64,000 nucleotides of DNA from Alisma plantago-aquatica (lineage: Eukaryota > Streptophyta > Magnoliopsida > Alismatales > Alismataceae): positions 1,127,260,744-1,127,324,743 of the forward strand of contig OY856412.1 of the NCBI GenBank assembly GCA_963693085.1. The letters run 5' to 3'. The notes under the pieces were generated by a model. The model was not told the DNA's origin and did not search any database. It saw only the letters and a program-made list of their open reading frames with translations. This document shows positions 35,981 to 46,777 of this stretch, in pieces. Within the stretch, counting starts at the first letter, position 1, and every line of letters starts with the position of its first letter. A program made the position numbers and the translations under genes.

Positions 35981-37403
35981 ATTTAGGATCGAGCATGTCC
36001 TCAGGATAATGGTAGGCCCAAAATCATTGAGAGATGAGCTATGAGTAAAAAAAATTTAGAAATCCTACCATTACAGACTTATCTCATTCTTACGGCAAAA
36101 CTCTCGTGGTATGTCTGTTTGAATCCTGAGATTCTATTTCCTTCCTTTCGTATCTAGAGTTGCATGACTTTGAATCCTTGTCAATGCCTTTTGGTAGTAA
36201 AGGGCTCTCTGTCTCAATGACTTACCCCTTCCTGTGCTAGGTTGCTACCCATAGTTGTATAACATCCCCTAGAGGGGTAGCTTTCACACCCTACCTTTAT
36301 TTTAGTTGGCCCTATGCTAGTGTGCTCAAGTAGGTTTTAGGATTGAAGTGTTTTCCTACTCTCCTCACTTTCCCTCACCCACAAGCTATCGTAAGGACAA
36401 TTTTGCCCCAAGGGCTCCCGACGTTAAGTTAGGTGGTTGCGTGAAGGTTGCTTGGGAGTGAAGGTGGATATACTTGGCTTTAGGACTCCACTTACAGGCA
36501 TGACATATCTGCATTCATGAGTGCAACAATACACCAGCCATGTGGATCATTCGACATCTTTTGGGCACAACTCTCAATATTTTTTTCTTTTTGGCTTTTC
36601 ATATCTCCTCTCAAGTTTGGGTGAGGGTTTTTTTACATATTTTTGGGGCAGACAAGCCTCTTTTCATCCCAAAGCGGGGACAGTTAAACCTAGAAGGGGC
36701 AGTTATTTCCTTATCGAAGGAGGTGAGGATTTTCTAGCTAGAACTGTTAGGTTAGGGTGATTGGTCAGGTGTATGGCTTGGTAAAGTCCTCCAGTTTCCA
36801 GGGATTCCATAGACTTAGGATTGTTCCACACACAACATTTTGTCATAGGAATGAGATAAAACAGTATTGTTATGCTTCTTGTTTTTACTATTATGTGTAT
36901 TAGTCACTCATTTGAACCTCTCTAGAAATGATAGCACTACAACATTCAACAGGGGGACTGACAAGTCTAAGAAGTGGCTAAGCAAAACTGCAACTTATAG
37001 CAAAATTTCTAAAAGTATTTTTTTTTGAAAAATTTGTTTCTCATACTTGATTGTAGCAGAAACGATAGTATGTACAAGTAAATTTTTGAAAATTTGGGTG
37101 ATAAAATTGTACCTCTCATGCCAATTTATGACTCCTCCCCCAAACTTACCATTCACCCTGACTCGGGGTGTCAAAATTAGAGTTGGATGTATAAACGGGC
37201 TTTCTTTATTACTGCTAGTTGTTTGTGGTCGCCCACTTTGACTCGAGGAGCATGCTGGCGTATACTCTACATAGTGAGTGGTATTGTTCATGTTGCATGC
37301 CCTCTACCTTCATATTCATTGTAGCTAGGAAAATTATCCAGGTCAGATAATAGAAGTTGCATTCGTGTGACAATGGTACTTGTTGAGGGCTTCTATGGAA
37401 GAA
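35981..37403 (-). other. retroelement internal or spacer sequence, no gene recognised
   Basis: Follows the polypurine-like tract in the upstream (sense) direction. It is moderately GC-rich with CCT/CTC runs near 36220-36420. Open frames at 36521-36760 (both plus frames) lack any motif I recognise. Confidence 0.35.
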
Positions 37404-37919
37404 CTACGTCTTCTTGAAGTCTTTGCCTTTTTTATGCTTGTACCCTTTTCCATGATTTTTGAGCACTTCTACAACTGCTTTGGCACACGTGACTGGCTTC
37501 TCTTCTGTAGGTGTCTTAGCAGTAGTCATTTTCATTCTTTTATTGAGTGCAAAGGTTGTATCTGAGCTGTTGTAGAGAACTGCAGTCCTAGCTATGATAT
37601 TGACTACTAGCAGAGTCCAATGACTATCATGTAGGATGGGAAAGAATATATAATCTGAAAGAGAGGTCGCCAGGTGTTGTAGTAGGCATTCTTTTTTGCC
37701 TGACCTTTTATCCTTCAAGATGTCATCTACTAAAAGGAAGTACGCCATATGCACGCTTAGCATGTTATCATTCAATAGTGCTTGGTAGGCTGACATAGTG
37801 TTGACTGAAAGGTACCCTCCTATTTTTAAAGTATCTTTGAGGTCGTCCTTTAGTACACAGATGCCATCTCTTTTGAAGATTTCCTCTACCATGGTGTCAC
37901 CTTCCCTTAAGTATTTCAT
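37404..37919 (-). pseudogene. Ulp1-like protease fragment
   Basis: A 171-codon frame whose middle reads YIFFPILHDSHWTLLVVNI, matching the His-active-site strand of C48 (Ulp1-like) proteases (PI--HW-L-V). The expected Asp position is Asn (VLYNS instead of VLYDS). The Cys part is missing: the end is Lys-rich (KGYKHKKGKDF). The N-terminal 90 residues fit the helical part of the fold. It differs clearly from the Ulp1-like part of CACTA-2. It could come from another transposon with a captured Ulp1 gene or from a host gene. Inactive. Confidence 0.55.
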
Positions 37920-37944
37920 TATCAGCTATAGGGATTCTAGTGAC

Positions 37945-39335
37945 TGATGCACTGTATATTTGCTGTTTTCACATGCTATTTTTATATTGCTTTTTGTGCA
38001 CTTACTATTCATTTTCATATTAATTTGTGCATGAATGATTAATATTAGCCTATGATACTCAATTGCATCAAATAAGCATAATTTTAATTTTTTTTAATGA
38101 ATTATTATATTTCAAGTACTTATGTACATTTTTGTGCACTTTCAGGTACTACAAGAGTCTCACAGACTCGGTACTACTGACTTCAAAATTTGGTACTACT
38201 GACTTCAAAAGTCGGTACTACTAACTTCAAAAGTCAGTTTTACTGATTTTGCATCAGAGATAGAGCAGATTCGACTTCCAGACTTGGTACTACCGAATCC
38301 AAAAGTCAGTACTACCGAGTTTTCCTGATCAAGTAGTCCGGAAAATCAAGTTTAATTCAACGGTTGAGGATTTATTTTGCCCTAAGTCACTTCTATGACT
38401 TAAGGGGAGTTTTCCCAGACCTAAGAAATCACATTCTATTCCATTGCAAGATGATGATCACACAGGAGAGGAGAATGAGGAGGAGAACTGCACATTCAGG
38501 AGGTTCCAGGCACATCCGGTGGGCAGAATTCATAGATTGTGGATCCATTTGTCGACGTGGAGCATCCTAATCATGTTTCTCCAGGGGGTTCATTAGTTTT
38601 CGATGTTCTCCACATTTTCCCTTCTTCTTAGCATGTTTTTATCCATGGAAACCATGAGGGGATAATCCCCGTGTTCTTTAGGACCTGGGAGTAGCCTGGT
38701 TGTACACTGTATATGGATCTTTTGGATTAGTATATTGTTTTCTCCTTATTCTTGGGCATGTTGCTATGAAATTATATTAAATTGTCTATGTTGTGCATCA
38801 TAGGTGATTAATTAGATCCTTAATAACTTCGAAAGGAGGATTAAGGATTGGAAGTCCATAGTAACACACGTTTTATATCACACTTTGGAAAGGTGACTTA
38901 CGAACGTGAAGAGATTACCCATATATTATTTGTAAAGCACCTAACTAATCAAGCATTTAATATGGAAATGAGATTGCCATTAGCATAGGTAGTGAACTAC
39001 ACCACAGGAGTGGGTAGTTCTTGCTACAAGCTCTTTTTTTAGGAGTAGGAGGAAAATATATTAATCTTAGATTAAAATTGTAGTGTCTATCATGGTCTAA
39101 CCATAGTCCTAGAGAATTTATTCTCATTATGATCACAACCCATTAAATTAGTTTTCTTTCTTGCAATTAGTTTATAACTCTTAAATCAAAGTTTTCTTTA
39201 GCTTATCTGATCAAAAAGCAATTAGTAGTAGTTTCTTGAATTACATTCCCCCGTGTTTGATATCTGGCCTCTTTGTATTGTATTACTTCGACGCTTACGC
39301 TTGCGTTTTACACGTACAATTTAGTCATGTCAAAT
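37945..39335 (+). mobile_element. Athila/Tat-type 5' LTR
   Basis: Placed by its right end: it ends ...TTTAGTCATGTCA, a few bases before a tRNA-Asp-type primer site at 39339. The left TG at 37945 is a best guess. The interior has the usual ATGGAAACCATGAGGGGAT segment (38643-38662) and a tandem repeat at 38163-38320. The internal region is lost because CACTA-3 inserted 11 bp after the primer site and foreign sequence follows it. Confidence 0.6.
38163..38320. repeat. degenerate tandem repeat GGTACTACTGACTTCAAAA
   Basis: Three adjacent copies of a 20-22 bp unit (CGGTACTACTGACTTCAAAA) at 38168-38240 and two more diverged copies after a 45 bp gap. It lies within the LTR. Function unknown. Confidence 0.65.
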
Positions 39336-39338
39336 TGT

Positions 39339-39356
39339 TGGCATCGTTGCCAGAGA
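39339..39356 (+). other. Athila/Tat primer-binding site
   Basis: TGGCATCGTTGCCAGAGA, a close relative of TGGCGCCGTTGCCGGGGA, which pairs with tRNA-Asp in Athila/Tat-type gypsy elements. Confidence 0.7.
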
Positions 39357-39367
39357 AACAACATATT

Positions 39368-39940
39368 CACTACTATAGAATAGGCCTTTAGTGTCGGTTT
39401 TAATGCGACACCTATGTGGGCGCTGCTAAAAGGCCAACCGTTAGGCATCGGTTCTCAAACCGATGCCACAACCCTTCGTGCGCCACCGGAAATGTGCCAG
39501 TAGGGGGTATAGCCGTCAATTGTTAGCTTTGAAACTGACGCCATAAACCTTCCCGCCATAGAAAGGGTGCCATCTGAGGCACTATCAGCGTCGGTTTATC
39601 AGTGATAACTGATGCCATCTCACCCGCTACCACGGCCGTACTGGCCAGCATGGCCGTGGTGTCTGGTCCACTTCCATGACCGTGCTGGCCAGCACGGCCG
39701 TGGTGTCTGGCCTACTGCCATGACCGTGCTGGCCAACATAGTCGTGGTGTCTGGCCTCAATAGGGAAATTGACGTCGATTACTAGTAGGGAAACCGATTC
39801 CAAAACCAGCAGCGTCAGTTTGTTATTGATAACCGATGCCACATCACATGCATTAGGCGTCGGTTATAATTGTTTATCTGATGCTGTAATCATTTGTCGT
39901 CGGTTTTAAACAAATAATTGACACTTATTTCATGTTTTTT
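39368..39940. repeat. 3' subterminal repeat array of CACTA-3
   Basis: Alternating GTCGGTT/AACCGA motifs as in CACTA-1, interrupted by a 44 bp tandem repeat (39626-39757). Confidence 0.8.
39626..39757. repeat. 44 bp tandem repeat, three copies, with CACGGCCGTG cores
   Basis: The repeated phrase GTGGTGTCTGG starts at 39656, 39700 and 39744, giving a period of exactly 44 bp. Each unit contains one or two versions of the 10 bp palindrome CACGGCCGTG. Confidence 0.85.
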
Positions 39941-40642
39941 TTTCTTATCAGTCTGCAGGCCTGCTGTTGCTGGTCGCGGGATGAGAAACCTACAGTTATG
40001 AACTACAAGTTTTACGACATCCATTGATATCAGACAACAACAAACCACAAACCTGCAAAATTAACAACATTAATTTTCACACATTTAGCAATCTGGAGTT
40101 CCATTCGATTTTCACACATGTAGAAACATTCATGTAGTAATTTGCAGTTCCATTCATTTTCACATTCACACATGTAGAAACATTCATATAGCAGCCAGCA
40201 GTTTCATTCATTTTCACATTCACACACGTACAAACATTCAGACACATGTAGAAACATTTAGACATGTAGAAACATTCATACATATTATAATTTAGAAATT
40301 CATTTACAAAATATCATTCTTTAGTCATTATTCTCTATCAACATCCCAATTAAATGTTAAAACCCCCACTACTTGTATGGTTGTTGCCCATTCTTCTCTT
40401 ACATCATTTAATTCTTCAGTCGTATAGGGAGCATGTACATCTGGTAAGGCCTTTCCTGTAGTGTGGTTAGTTTTAAACACCTGCAAAGAGAATGATGTAT
40501 ATATATAATTAATAATATATAAATAAGATTGATATATTTCATATTATCTAATGATACTATATATAATACCCCAGGAATGGTATCGATGTCCACTGCGGCA
40601 TATTTGATAATCATGTGCATAAATCACATCACATAGTGCCCA
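39941..40642 (-). other. 3' untranslated part and last-exon remnant of the second gene in CACTA-3
   Basis: 40080-40275 has CACATGTAGAAACATTCA-type repeats. About 40320-40470 and 40570-40642 match the last two exons of the CACTA-2 second gene (for example HMIIKYAAVDIDTIP against MIIQYAALDINTIH). The Ulp1 core is gone. Confidence 0.65.
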
Positions 40643-41773
40643 AACATCGATATCATTACCGGGTTGTTTAGGGCCCGATATCAACAACGACAGCATAATG
40701 TACTTATTTTTCATACACAGCCAGGGAGGAAGATTGTATATAACAAGCATGACTGGCCAAGTGCTATGTTGGTTGCTCAATGTCCCGTACGGATTCATCC
40801 CATCTGTACAAAGCCCAAGTCTTAGATTCCTATCTTCTTCACCAAATTTGGGGTACAATAGATCAATCTTCTTCCACTGTGGGGAATCAAACGCATGTTG
40901 TAGGATCCCATCATTACTTTTCTTAACATTTGCATGCCACCTCAAATTCTTCACATCTTTCGGATTTGTAAACAAGCGTTGAAACCGTGATATTATAGGT
41001 AGATACCACATCACCTTGGCAGGAGAACCAGTTTTGGACTCCCCTGAAGTCGTCAATTTATACCATGACGCACCACATTTTGGACAATCTTTCAAATCCA
41101 CATAGTCCTTTTGAAATAATACACAATCATTCGGACATGTGTGTATCTTCTTGGCCTCCATTCCCATTCTGCACAACAATTTCTTTACCTTGTATGTTGA
41201 GATTGGCAGCTCGTTTCCTTCAGGAAGTATTTCTTTCAACAAAGTCAACAATGAAGTGAAGCTTTTGTCGCTCCATCTATTGTTAGCTTTCAACTTATAC
41301 AATCTCAACACAGCGCTAAGCTTCATAAACTTAGCACAGCCTGTGTATAACTGTATCTCAGCATCATTCACAATGTTTCTAAAGATAGGAGGTGGATCGG
41401 TGTGCTCTACCCTACAACTATCCAACATCGCATCAACGATGTCTACTGGAACTGGTTCGTTCACATCTACGTCATCGGAGGCAATTTCTTCTTCCACCCA
41501 AGCACTTCTATCGACATCCACTGGTTTCGAGTTTGAAATCTCTCCATGCCAGTGCCATTCTGTATAGCCTTGTACAATCCCATTGCACATGACATGACTT
41601 TTGATTTTGTCACCAGTGCTGATTTTCAAGTTGTTACCGCAATGCCTACATGGACAGTAGAACCTATCTCCAGGTTCTTTCCTATGTTCCTCGGCAAATC
41701 TAATAAACTGATCAAGACCAGATATAAACTCTGGGGTGCAGCGATTGTGAATGGACATCCATGATCTATCCAT
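40643..41773 (-). pseudogene. TNP2 transposase, N-terminal part
   Basis: Begins MDRSWMSIHNRCTPEF at 41773 and stays open for 377 codons, through the transposase-associated domain (FYCPCRHCGNNLK) and the first half of the TNP2 domain (YNLPPWLCMKNKY), to GNDIDV at 40643. It then runs into 32 codons of unrelated frame from the second gene. There is no internal stop. About 85-90 percent identical to CACTA-1 by eye. The missing continuation is what CACTA-2 starts with at 23216, apart from about six codons. Confidence 0.92.
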
Positions 41774-41840
41774 TCTATGATCAAAGAGAAAACAAGTATA
41801 TATTAGGACAAGATTAGGGTCTACAGTTAACAAACACATG

Positions 41841-42765
41841 TGTACCACCTATCCCATCCTTGAACACCTAATCTCACTAGTAACTGTATAATGTGTATTG
41901 GGTTTTCGAGAAAATTTCGGCAGCATTTCCCTGTTGTTCTCTAAGTACATATGTACTTAGAGAAAAAACGGGGAAATGCTGCCAAAATTTTCTCAAAAAC
42001 CCAATACACATTATACACTTACATCCTAAGTGAGATTAGGTATTCAAGAACAGTCCCAAATTGGGGATTATCCAAGATTTACTCCTAATGAGTAAATCTT
42101 GGACGGGTTTCTAGGCCAACAAACACATGTGATGTCATTCTTATATATAATAAATGTGTACCACCTATCCCATCCTTGAACACCTAATCTCACTAGTAAG
42201 TGTATAATGTGTATTGGGTTTTCAAGAAAATTTCGGCAGTATTTCCCCACTGTTCTCTAAGTACATATGTACTTAGAGAACAAATGGGGAAATGCTACCG
42301 AAATTTTCTCAAAAACCCAATACACATTATACACTTACATCCTAAGTGAGATTAGGTGTTCAAGAACAGTCCCAAATCGGGGACTATCCAAGATTTACTC
42401 CTAATGAGTAAATCTTGGATGGGTTTCTAGGCCAACAAACACATGTGATGTCATTCTTATATATAATAAATGTGTACCACCTATCCCATCCTTGAACACC
42501 TAATATCACTAGTAAGTGTATAATGTGTATTAGGATTTCAAGAAAATTTCGGCAGCATTTCCCCATTGTTCTCTAAGTATATATGTACTTAGAGAACAAA
42601 TGGGGAAATGCTACTGAAATTTTCTCGAAAACCCAATACACATTATACAGTTACATCGTAATTGAGATTAGGTGTTCAAGAACAGTCCCAAACTGGGGAC
42701 TATCCAAGATTTACTCCTAATGAGTAAATCTTGGACGGGTTTCTAGGCCAACAAACACAATAATA
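41841..42765. repeat. 316 bp foldback unit, three tandem copies
   Basis: TGTACCACCTATCCC starts at 41841, 42157 and 42473 (316 bp apart). Each unit holds an inverted repeat with arms of about 80 bp (TGTATTGGGTTTTC...GAAAACCCAATACA) around a TACATATGTA centre. The third unit lacks the last part. CACTA-1 has one copy at 9789-10070. Confidence 0.92.
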
Positions 42766-43029
42766 GATATGTACGTGTTAGGGTTTCATCACAATTAATG
42801 TTAGGGTTTCATCACAATTGATGTTAGGGTTTCATCAATGTTAGGTTTAATCAAATCAAATTAGGATGCTAGAATTGACAAGTTTAAATCTTATTTCAAC
42901 ATGCATCAAAATTTACTAAATTAGGTCAAAGATTATGATTAGAAGCACAAATATATGCAAGCAAAAGATTTGTTCATATCCTAGGATTTACATAAAGCAT
43001 TACATAAAAATTTGTTCATATCCTTACCA
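42766..43029 (-). other. CACTA-3 leader with short repeats
   Basis: Three copies of GTTAGGGTTTCATCA (42778-42840). No gene. The B3-like frame of CACTA-1 would be expected in this interval and is absent. Confidence 0.5.
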
Positions 43030-43175
43030 ATAGCAAGCACGGCCATGGCTGTGTTGGCCTACCACGGACGTGTTGTCTAACACGGCCGTGGTAGGGCAAC
43101 ACAGCCACGGCCATTACCACGGCCGTGCTGTCTAGCACGGTCGTGGTAGGCCAATACAGCCATGGTCGTGCTTGC
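43030..43175. repeat. CACGGCCGTG palindrome cluster, 5' side of CACTA-3
   Basis: Several exact or near-exact CACGGCCGTG copies in both orientations with GGTAGG/CCTACC spacers. The whole 145 bp is an imperfect palindrome centred near 43100. The same core occurs in the 3' subterminal regions of CACTA-2 and CACTA-3. Confidence 0.8.
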
Positions 43176-43189
43176 TGTTGGTATGGAGC

Positions 43190-43540
43190 TAGGGAGAAGG
43201 AAGCAAAGAGGCTAGGGCTACCTGGAGCTAGCGTGGAGAAGAGCGGAGGCAGCAGTGGCGGCGAGCAGGCGAAGAAGCAGAGGGGCGGGCGGTGAACAGC
43301 ACTGGCACCGGGAGAAAAGCAGAGCAGCGGCACACCAGCAGCAGCAGCGGCGGCAAGCAGAGGTGCACCAGCAGTAGCGACGGGCAGCGGCAGCGGCGAG
43401 CAGAAGAGCACCAGCAGCAGTGGCGGCGAGCAGCAGCGGGGGTCGTCGTGCGCTTTTGGGAGAGCGGCGGCGAGCAGCAGCACAGGAGAAATATCGCGAT
43501 GAAACAAGAAAGAAAGGGGGAAGAGCCGGGTGATCAGGTC
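43190..43540 (-). promoter_or_regulatory. GC-rich leader island of CACTA-3
   Basis: AGC/GGC-rich stretch just inside the 5' subterminal array, in the same position as 11565-11960 in CACTA-1. The frames on both strands (Ala/Leu/Pro-rich or Ser/Gly/Gln-rich) reflect composition and are not proposed as genes. Confidence 0.55.
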
Positions 43541-43549
43541 TATTAAGTT

Positions 43550-43999
43550 GGTCAACGGTGTCGGTTATCTACAAAACTGACGTCGATTATGATTTAGCGT
43601 CGGTTGATAGTAAAAAACCAACGTCCAACTAGACAATCTTTACCCTAAATTATTTGGCAGGAACCATTATCAGTGTCGGTTATCAAAGGATAACCGACAC
43701 TGAAGGTGGGACTTTTCGCACAAATTTTCATCTTAAATAGGTGTCAATGAATAGTTAAAAAACCAATGTTGTAGGTGACGCAAATTTTTTTGCTCAAAAA
43801 TTGGATTTCGCGGGCGATTTCAGTCGTCAGTCTGTTATACCCAGTCAACGCTGAATACAAAGTGGTACTCATGTCTGGCTGGTCTTCGAATATAGACGTC
43901 GGTTTGCCTAAATAATTGACGTCTAATATTATAGGCATCGTTGTTCCTAAATAACTGACGCCCAAAAAAGTGACACTGGATGTTGTTTCTGTAGTAGTG
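43550..43999. repeat. 5' subterminal repeat array of CACTA-3
   Basis: Alternating GTCGGTTAT/AACCGACAC and GACGTC-type motifs ending in TTTCTGTAGTAGTG at 43999. Confidence 0.78.
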
Positions 44000-45180
44000 A
44001 AAGTTTGCAAATAAAGTTTGTAAGCTATAAAGATCAATCTATGGATTGAAGAAATCATCTTGGAGCTGGAATCTTTGTTTTGATGAGACAGTCAAAGAGT
44101 TTGGCTTTGTTCAAAATGAAGATAAACCTTGTGTGTACAAGAAGGTTAGTGGTAGCATGGTAGTATTCATCATATTGTATGTAGATGACATACTATTGAT
44201 GGGGAATGACATCCCTACTTTATAAAAGGTAAAGACATGGCTTGAAAATTTATTCTCTATGAAAGACTTGGGAGAAGCATCCTACATCTTGGGGATACAG
44301 TTCTATAGAGATATATCAAAAAGGCTTCTCGGACTAAGTCAGAGCACATACATTGACAAAGTGTTGAAGCGATCCAACATGGAGAACTCAAAGAGAGGAA
44401 AATTTCCCATGCTACATGGAGTTACCATCTCTATTGTTTAATGTCCCCATTCTTGTGAAGAAAGGGAGTGCATGAGTATGATTCCATATGCATTGGCAAT
44501 TGGATCCATCATGTATGTGATGTTGTGCACCCATCTAGATGTCTCGTATGCTTTAAGCATGACGAGAAGATATCAGTCAGATCTAGGTGATGCTCACTAT
44601 ATAGCTTTCAAGAATGCCCCGAAGTACTTGATAAGAACTAAGGGGTAGTTATTGGTCTACGACATATAGGAAGAGTTGGTGGTAAAAGGTTACACCGATG
44701 CAAGCTTCCAGACTGACAAAGATTATTACAAATCACAATCAGGATTTGTGTTTTGCCTAAACAATGGAGTTATAAGCTGAAAGAGTTCTAAGCAAGAGAC
44801 AATTTTTGATTCTACAATAAAGGTCGAGTATATTGATGCATCGAATGCAGTAAAGGAGGATGTATGGATCAAGAAGTTCATTTCTAAAATTTGGGGTTGT
44901 TTCAAGCATCAACGACGTAATTGAGTTATATTATGACAACAATGAAGCTATTGCACAACTAAGGAGCCCAGATCGCATCAGCACTCAATGCATATACAAA
45001 GGTAGTATCATATCATACGAGAGATCGTACAATAAGGAGATGTAAAGATTTGTAGAGTACCAACTGAGAAAAATGTTGTTGATCTCTTGACTGAAGCACT
45101 TTAGCAGCAGAATTATGATGGTCATGTTAGGTCACTCATAATAAGATTTGTGGGTGATTGGCTCTAAGTGCAAGTGGGAG
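44000..45180 (+). pseudogene. Ty1/copia reverse transcriptase (second part) and RNase H
   Basis: Starts at the CACTA-3 terminus with KFANKVCKL, then RSIYGLK, the standard sequence shortly after the point where the 29590 fragment ends. It continues with FGFVQNEDKPCVYKK, the catalytic ILYVDDILLMGND (YVDD kept), LGEASYILGIQFYRD and the RNase H region (IELYYDNNEAIAQL, ICRVPTEKNVVDLL). Stops (for example TAA after VCKL) and a frameshift near 44985 break it. A polypurine tract AAGTGGGAG at 45173-45181 marks the end of the internal region. Confidence 0.9.
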
Positions 45181-45181
45181 T

Positions 45182-46139
45182 CTATTGGTATGTATGTCTA
45201 GAGAGCCAGTCATATGATAATTATGATGGAATAACTTGTTAATAATTTGATTAATAAATAAAGGAAACCTTCCAATTTATTCTATTTATTTAGTTTTGAT
45301 AATGAAATAATATAAGAAATATCTAGAGAATGATATTACTCAATGATGTATGTCTTCAGGTTGATGACCTGAACAATGAGATCATACATATGTTAAGCTT
45401 ATATGCATTCTTGTTATGTCCTTGATCGGTTATTATTGTGGAAGGTAAATAGACAACAATAACACATAAGATCAGAGTGTGAGTTGGTTGATGACAGAAT
45501 CTCATTAGTCATGATATGACAATATCAAACCAAGCACATAGATACATGTTAAAGAACATTGTATCAGACAAATCCACCTTAAGAGTGATACATGGAGACC
45601 TTAATGAGGTAAGTCAAAATCACATCTTATAGTGATGGTGGTGTTTGTGGTTCTTAGACTTGAAATAACTGCACTCATCACATGTCATTCAGTATGTTTG
45701 GACATCATCAAACGTAATTCTAAAACATGGGTTGTTATAAAGGTGATGTTTGGGTGACTATACACATGGGGATTGACTGTAACTGATAGAGATGGGATTT
45801 GTCCCTCCTATGGGAGTATGATGTCCAAGGCCACTTGCATGGCCATGTATGTGTGAGTCAATATATGATATTGAGCTTACACATATCTCATACAGTTTGC
45901 TATAGCAAGTAACATAGAGTGAATGTTGAAGAGGATGACAGATCCATGCCTCGAGTTTAATCTAGATATTAGTGACAAAGGAATTATACAAACATTGTAA
46001 CACCATGCACAACTTGTAGGTTGAAGTTGTTCTCCAACTTTCCATTTACTTGGATAGAAATGATGTGTGACTAGGCACCGCTCATTACTTGTGATATCAT
46101 AAGTTTAAATGGACATTCACTGCCAATGTAATATGGGAC
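45182..46139 (+). mobile_element. 3' LTR of the copia element (5' part)
   Basis: Begins after the polypurine tract with a decayed LTR start (TCTATTGGTATGTATG; TGTTGG would be usual). AT-rich and non-coding. It is cut or interrupted at 46140 by a CACTA-like remnant. The 3' end was not found. Confidence 0.5.
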
Positions 46140-46777
46140 CACTAGTATAGATATGATGTTTAATGTCGTTTTTGGTGACGTTGGTTTCTTAAAAAACTGA
46201 CACCAATCAAACAAGAACGTCGACCCTTCATGCCAACTGTAACCATATGTGAAGTCTTGTCGATTTAGAAAAGACACATGTATCACTTTAACTTTAATAT
46301 TGATTTCTATTCGGAGAAACTGACGTATAAAATTGCCCGCAAAATACAACTTTTTAGGGGGGGAATTGCCTCCAAAATTTTCAGTCAGGCGTCAATTTTT
46401 ACAAAATGTTTGTGTCATGTCCCCATGGAAAAAAATATCCCCCCATTATTCATTGGTTCTACCAAACAAGCAAGATTTAGGCCCCTCAGTGAGTCATAAT
46501 TTTTTTTGGATATGGGTCTAAATCGTCAGGTTCTTAGAAGAAACCGAAACTAGGTGTTTTTGCACCGTGTCCCCACAAAAATATTTTGCCCTCAAATTAC
46601 TTCTTAGTCGTTAGTTTTGCTTACAAAACTGACATATATATCCTAACCTAAGAGCCATTTTTTTGTTTAGGAGTTAATCTTTAGTGTTTTTATTTGAGAC
46701 GACGACTATGTACTTAGTTGTCGGTGTTACTATATAATTGACGACTATGGTTAACTTAATAGCCCCCACATGATAAC
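46140..46777. mobile_element. decayed CACTA terminal remnant
   Basis: Starts CACTAGTATAGATATG, close to the family terminus CACTACTATAGAATAGG, and carries degraded GTCGG-TT/AACTGAC motifs as far as 46740. No clean right terminus or target duplication. Possibly a small non-autonomous copy or a truncated end. Confidence 0.45.

Larger units (their letters stand above)
39368..43999 (-). mobile_element. CACTA-3: internally deleted or chimeric CACTA element, 4.6 kb
   Basis: Terminal repeats CACTACTATAGAATAGG at 39368 and, reverse-complemented, CACTACTACAGAAACAAC ending at 43999. The flanks do not match: ATT on the left, AAA on the right. Inside, the 5' leader and transposase N-terminal half (40643-41773) are fused at 40642/40643 to sequence from the last exons of the second gene. 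Mismatched flanks plus a fused interior suggest that the two ends come from different insertions. Confidence 0.88.

Noticed and set aside
41841..42765. CRISPR-like array of spaced repeats
   Set aside because: The repeats are contiguous 316 bp tandem units with internal inverted repeats, in a plant transposon; no spacers and no cas genes.
43016..43555. 179- and 84-codon Ala/Pro/Leu- or Ser/Gly-rich frames
   Set aside because: They run through the GC-rich leader island and palindrome cluster on opposite strands; composition alone explains them.
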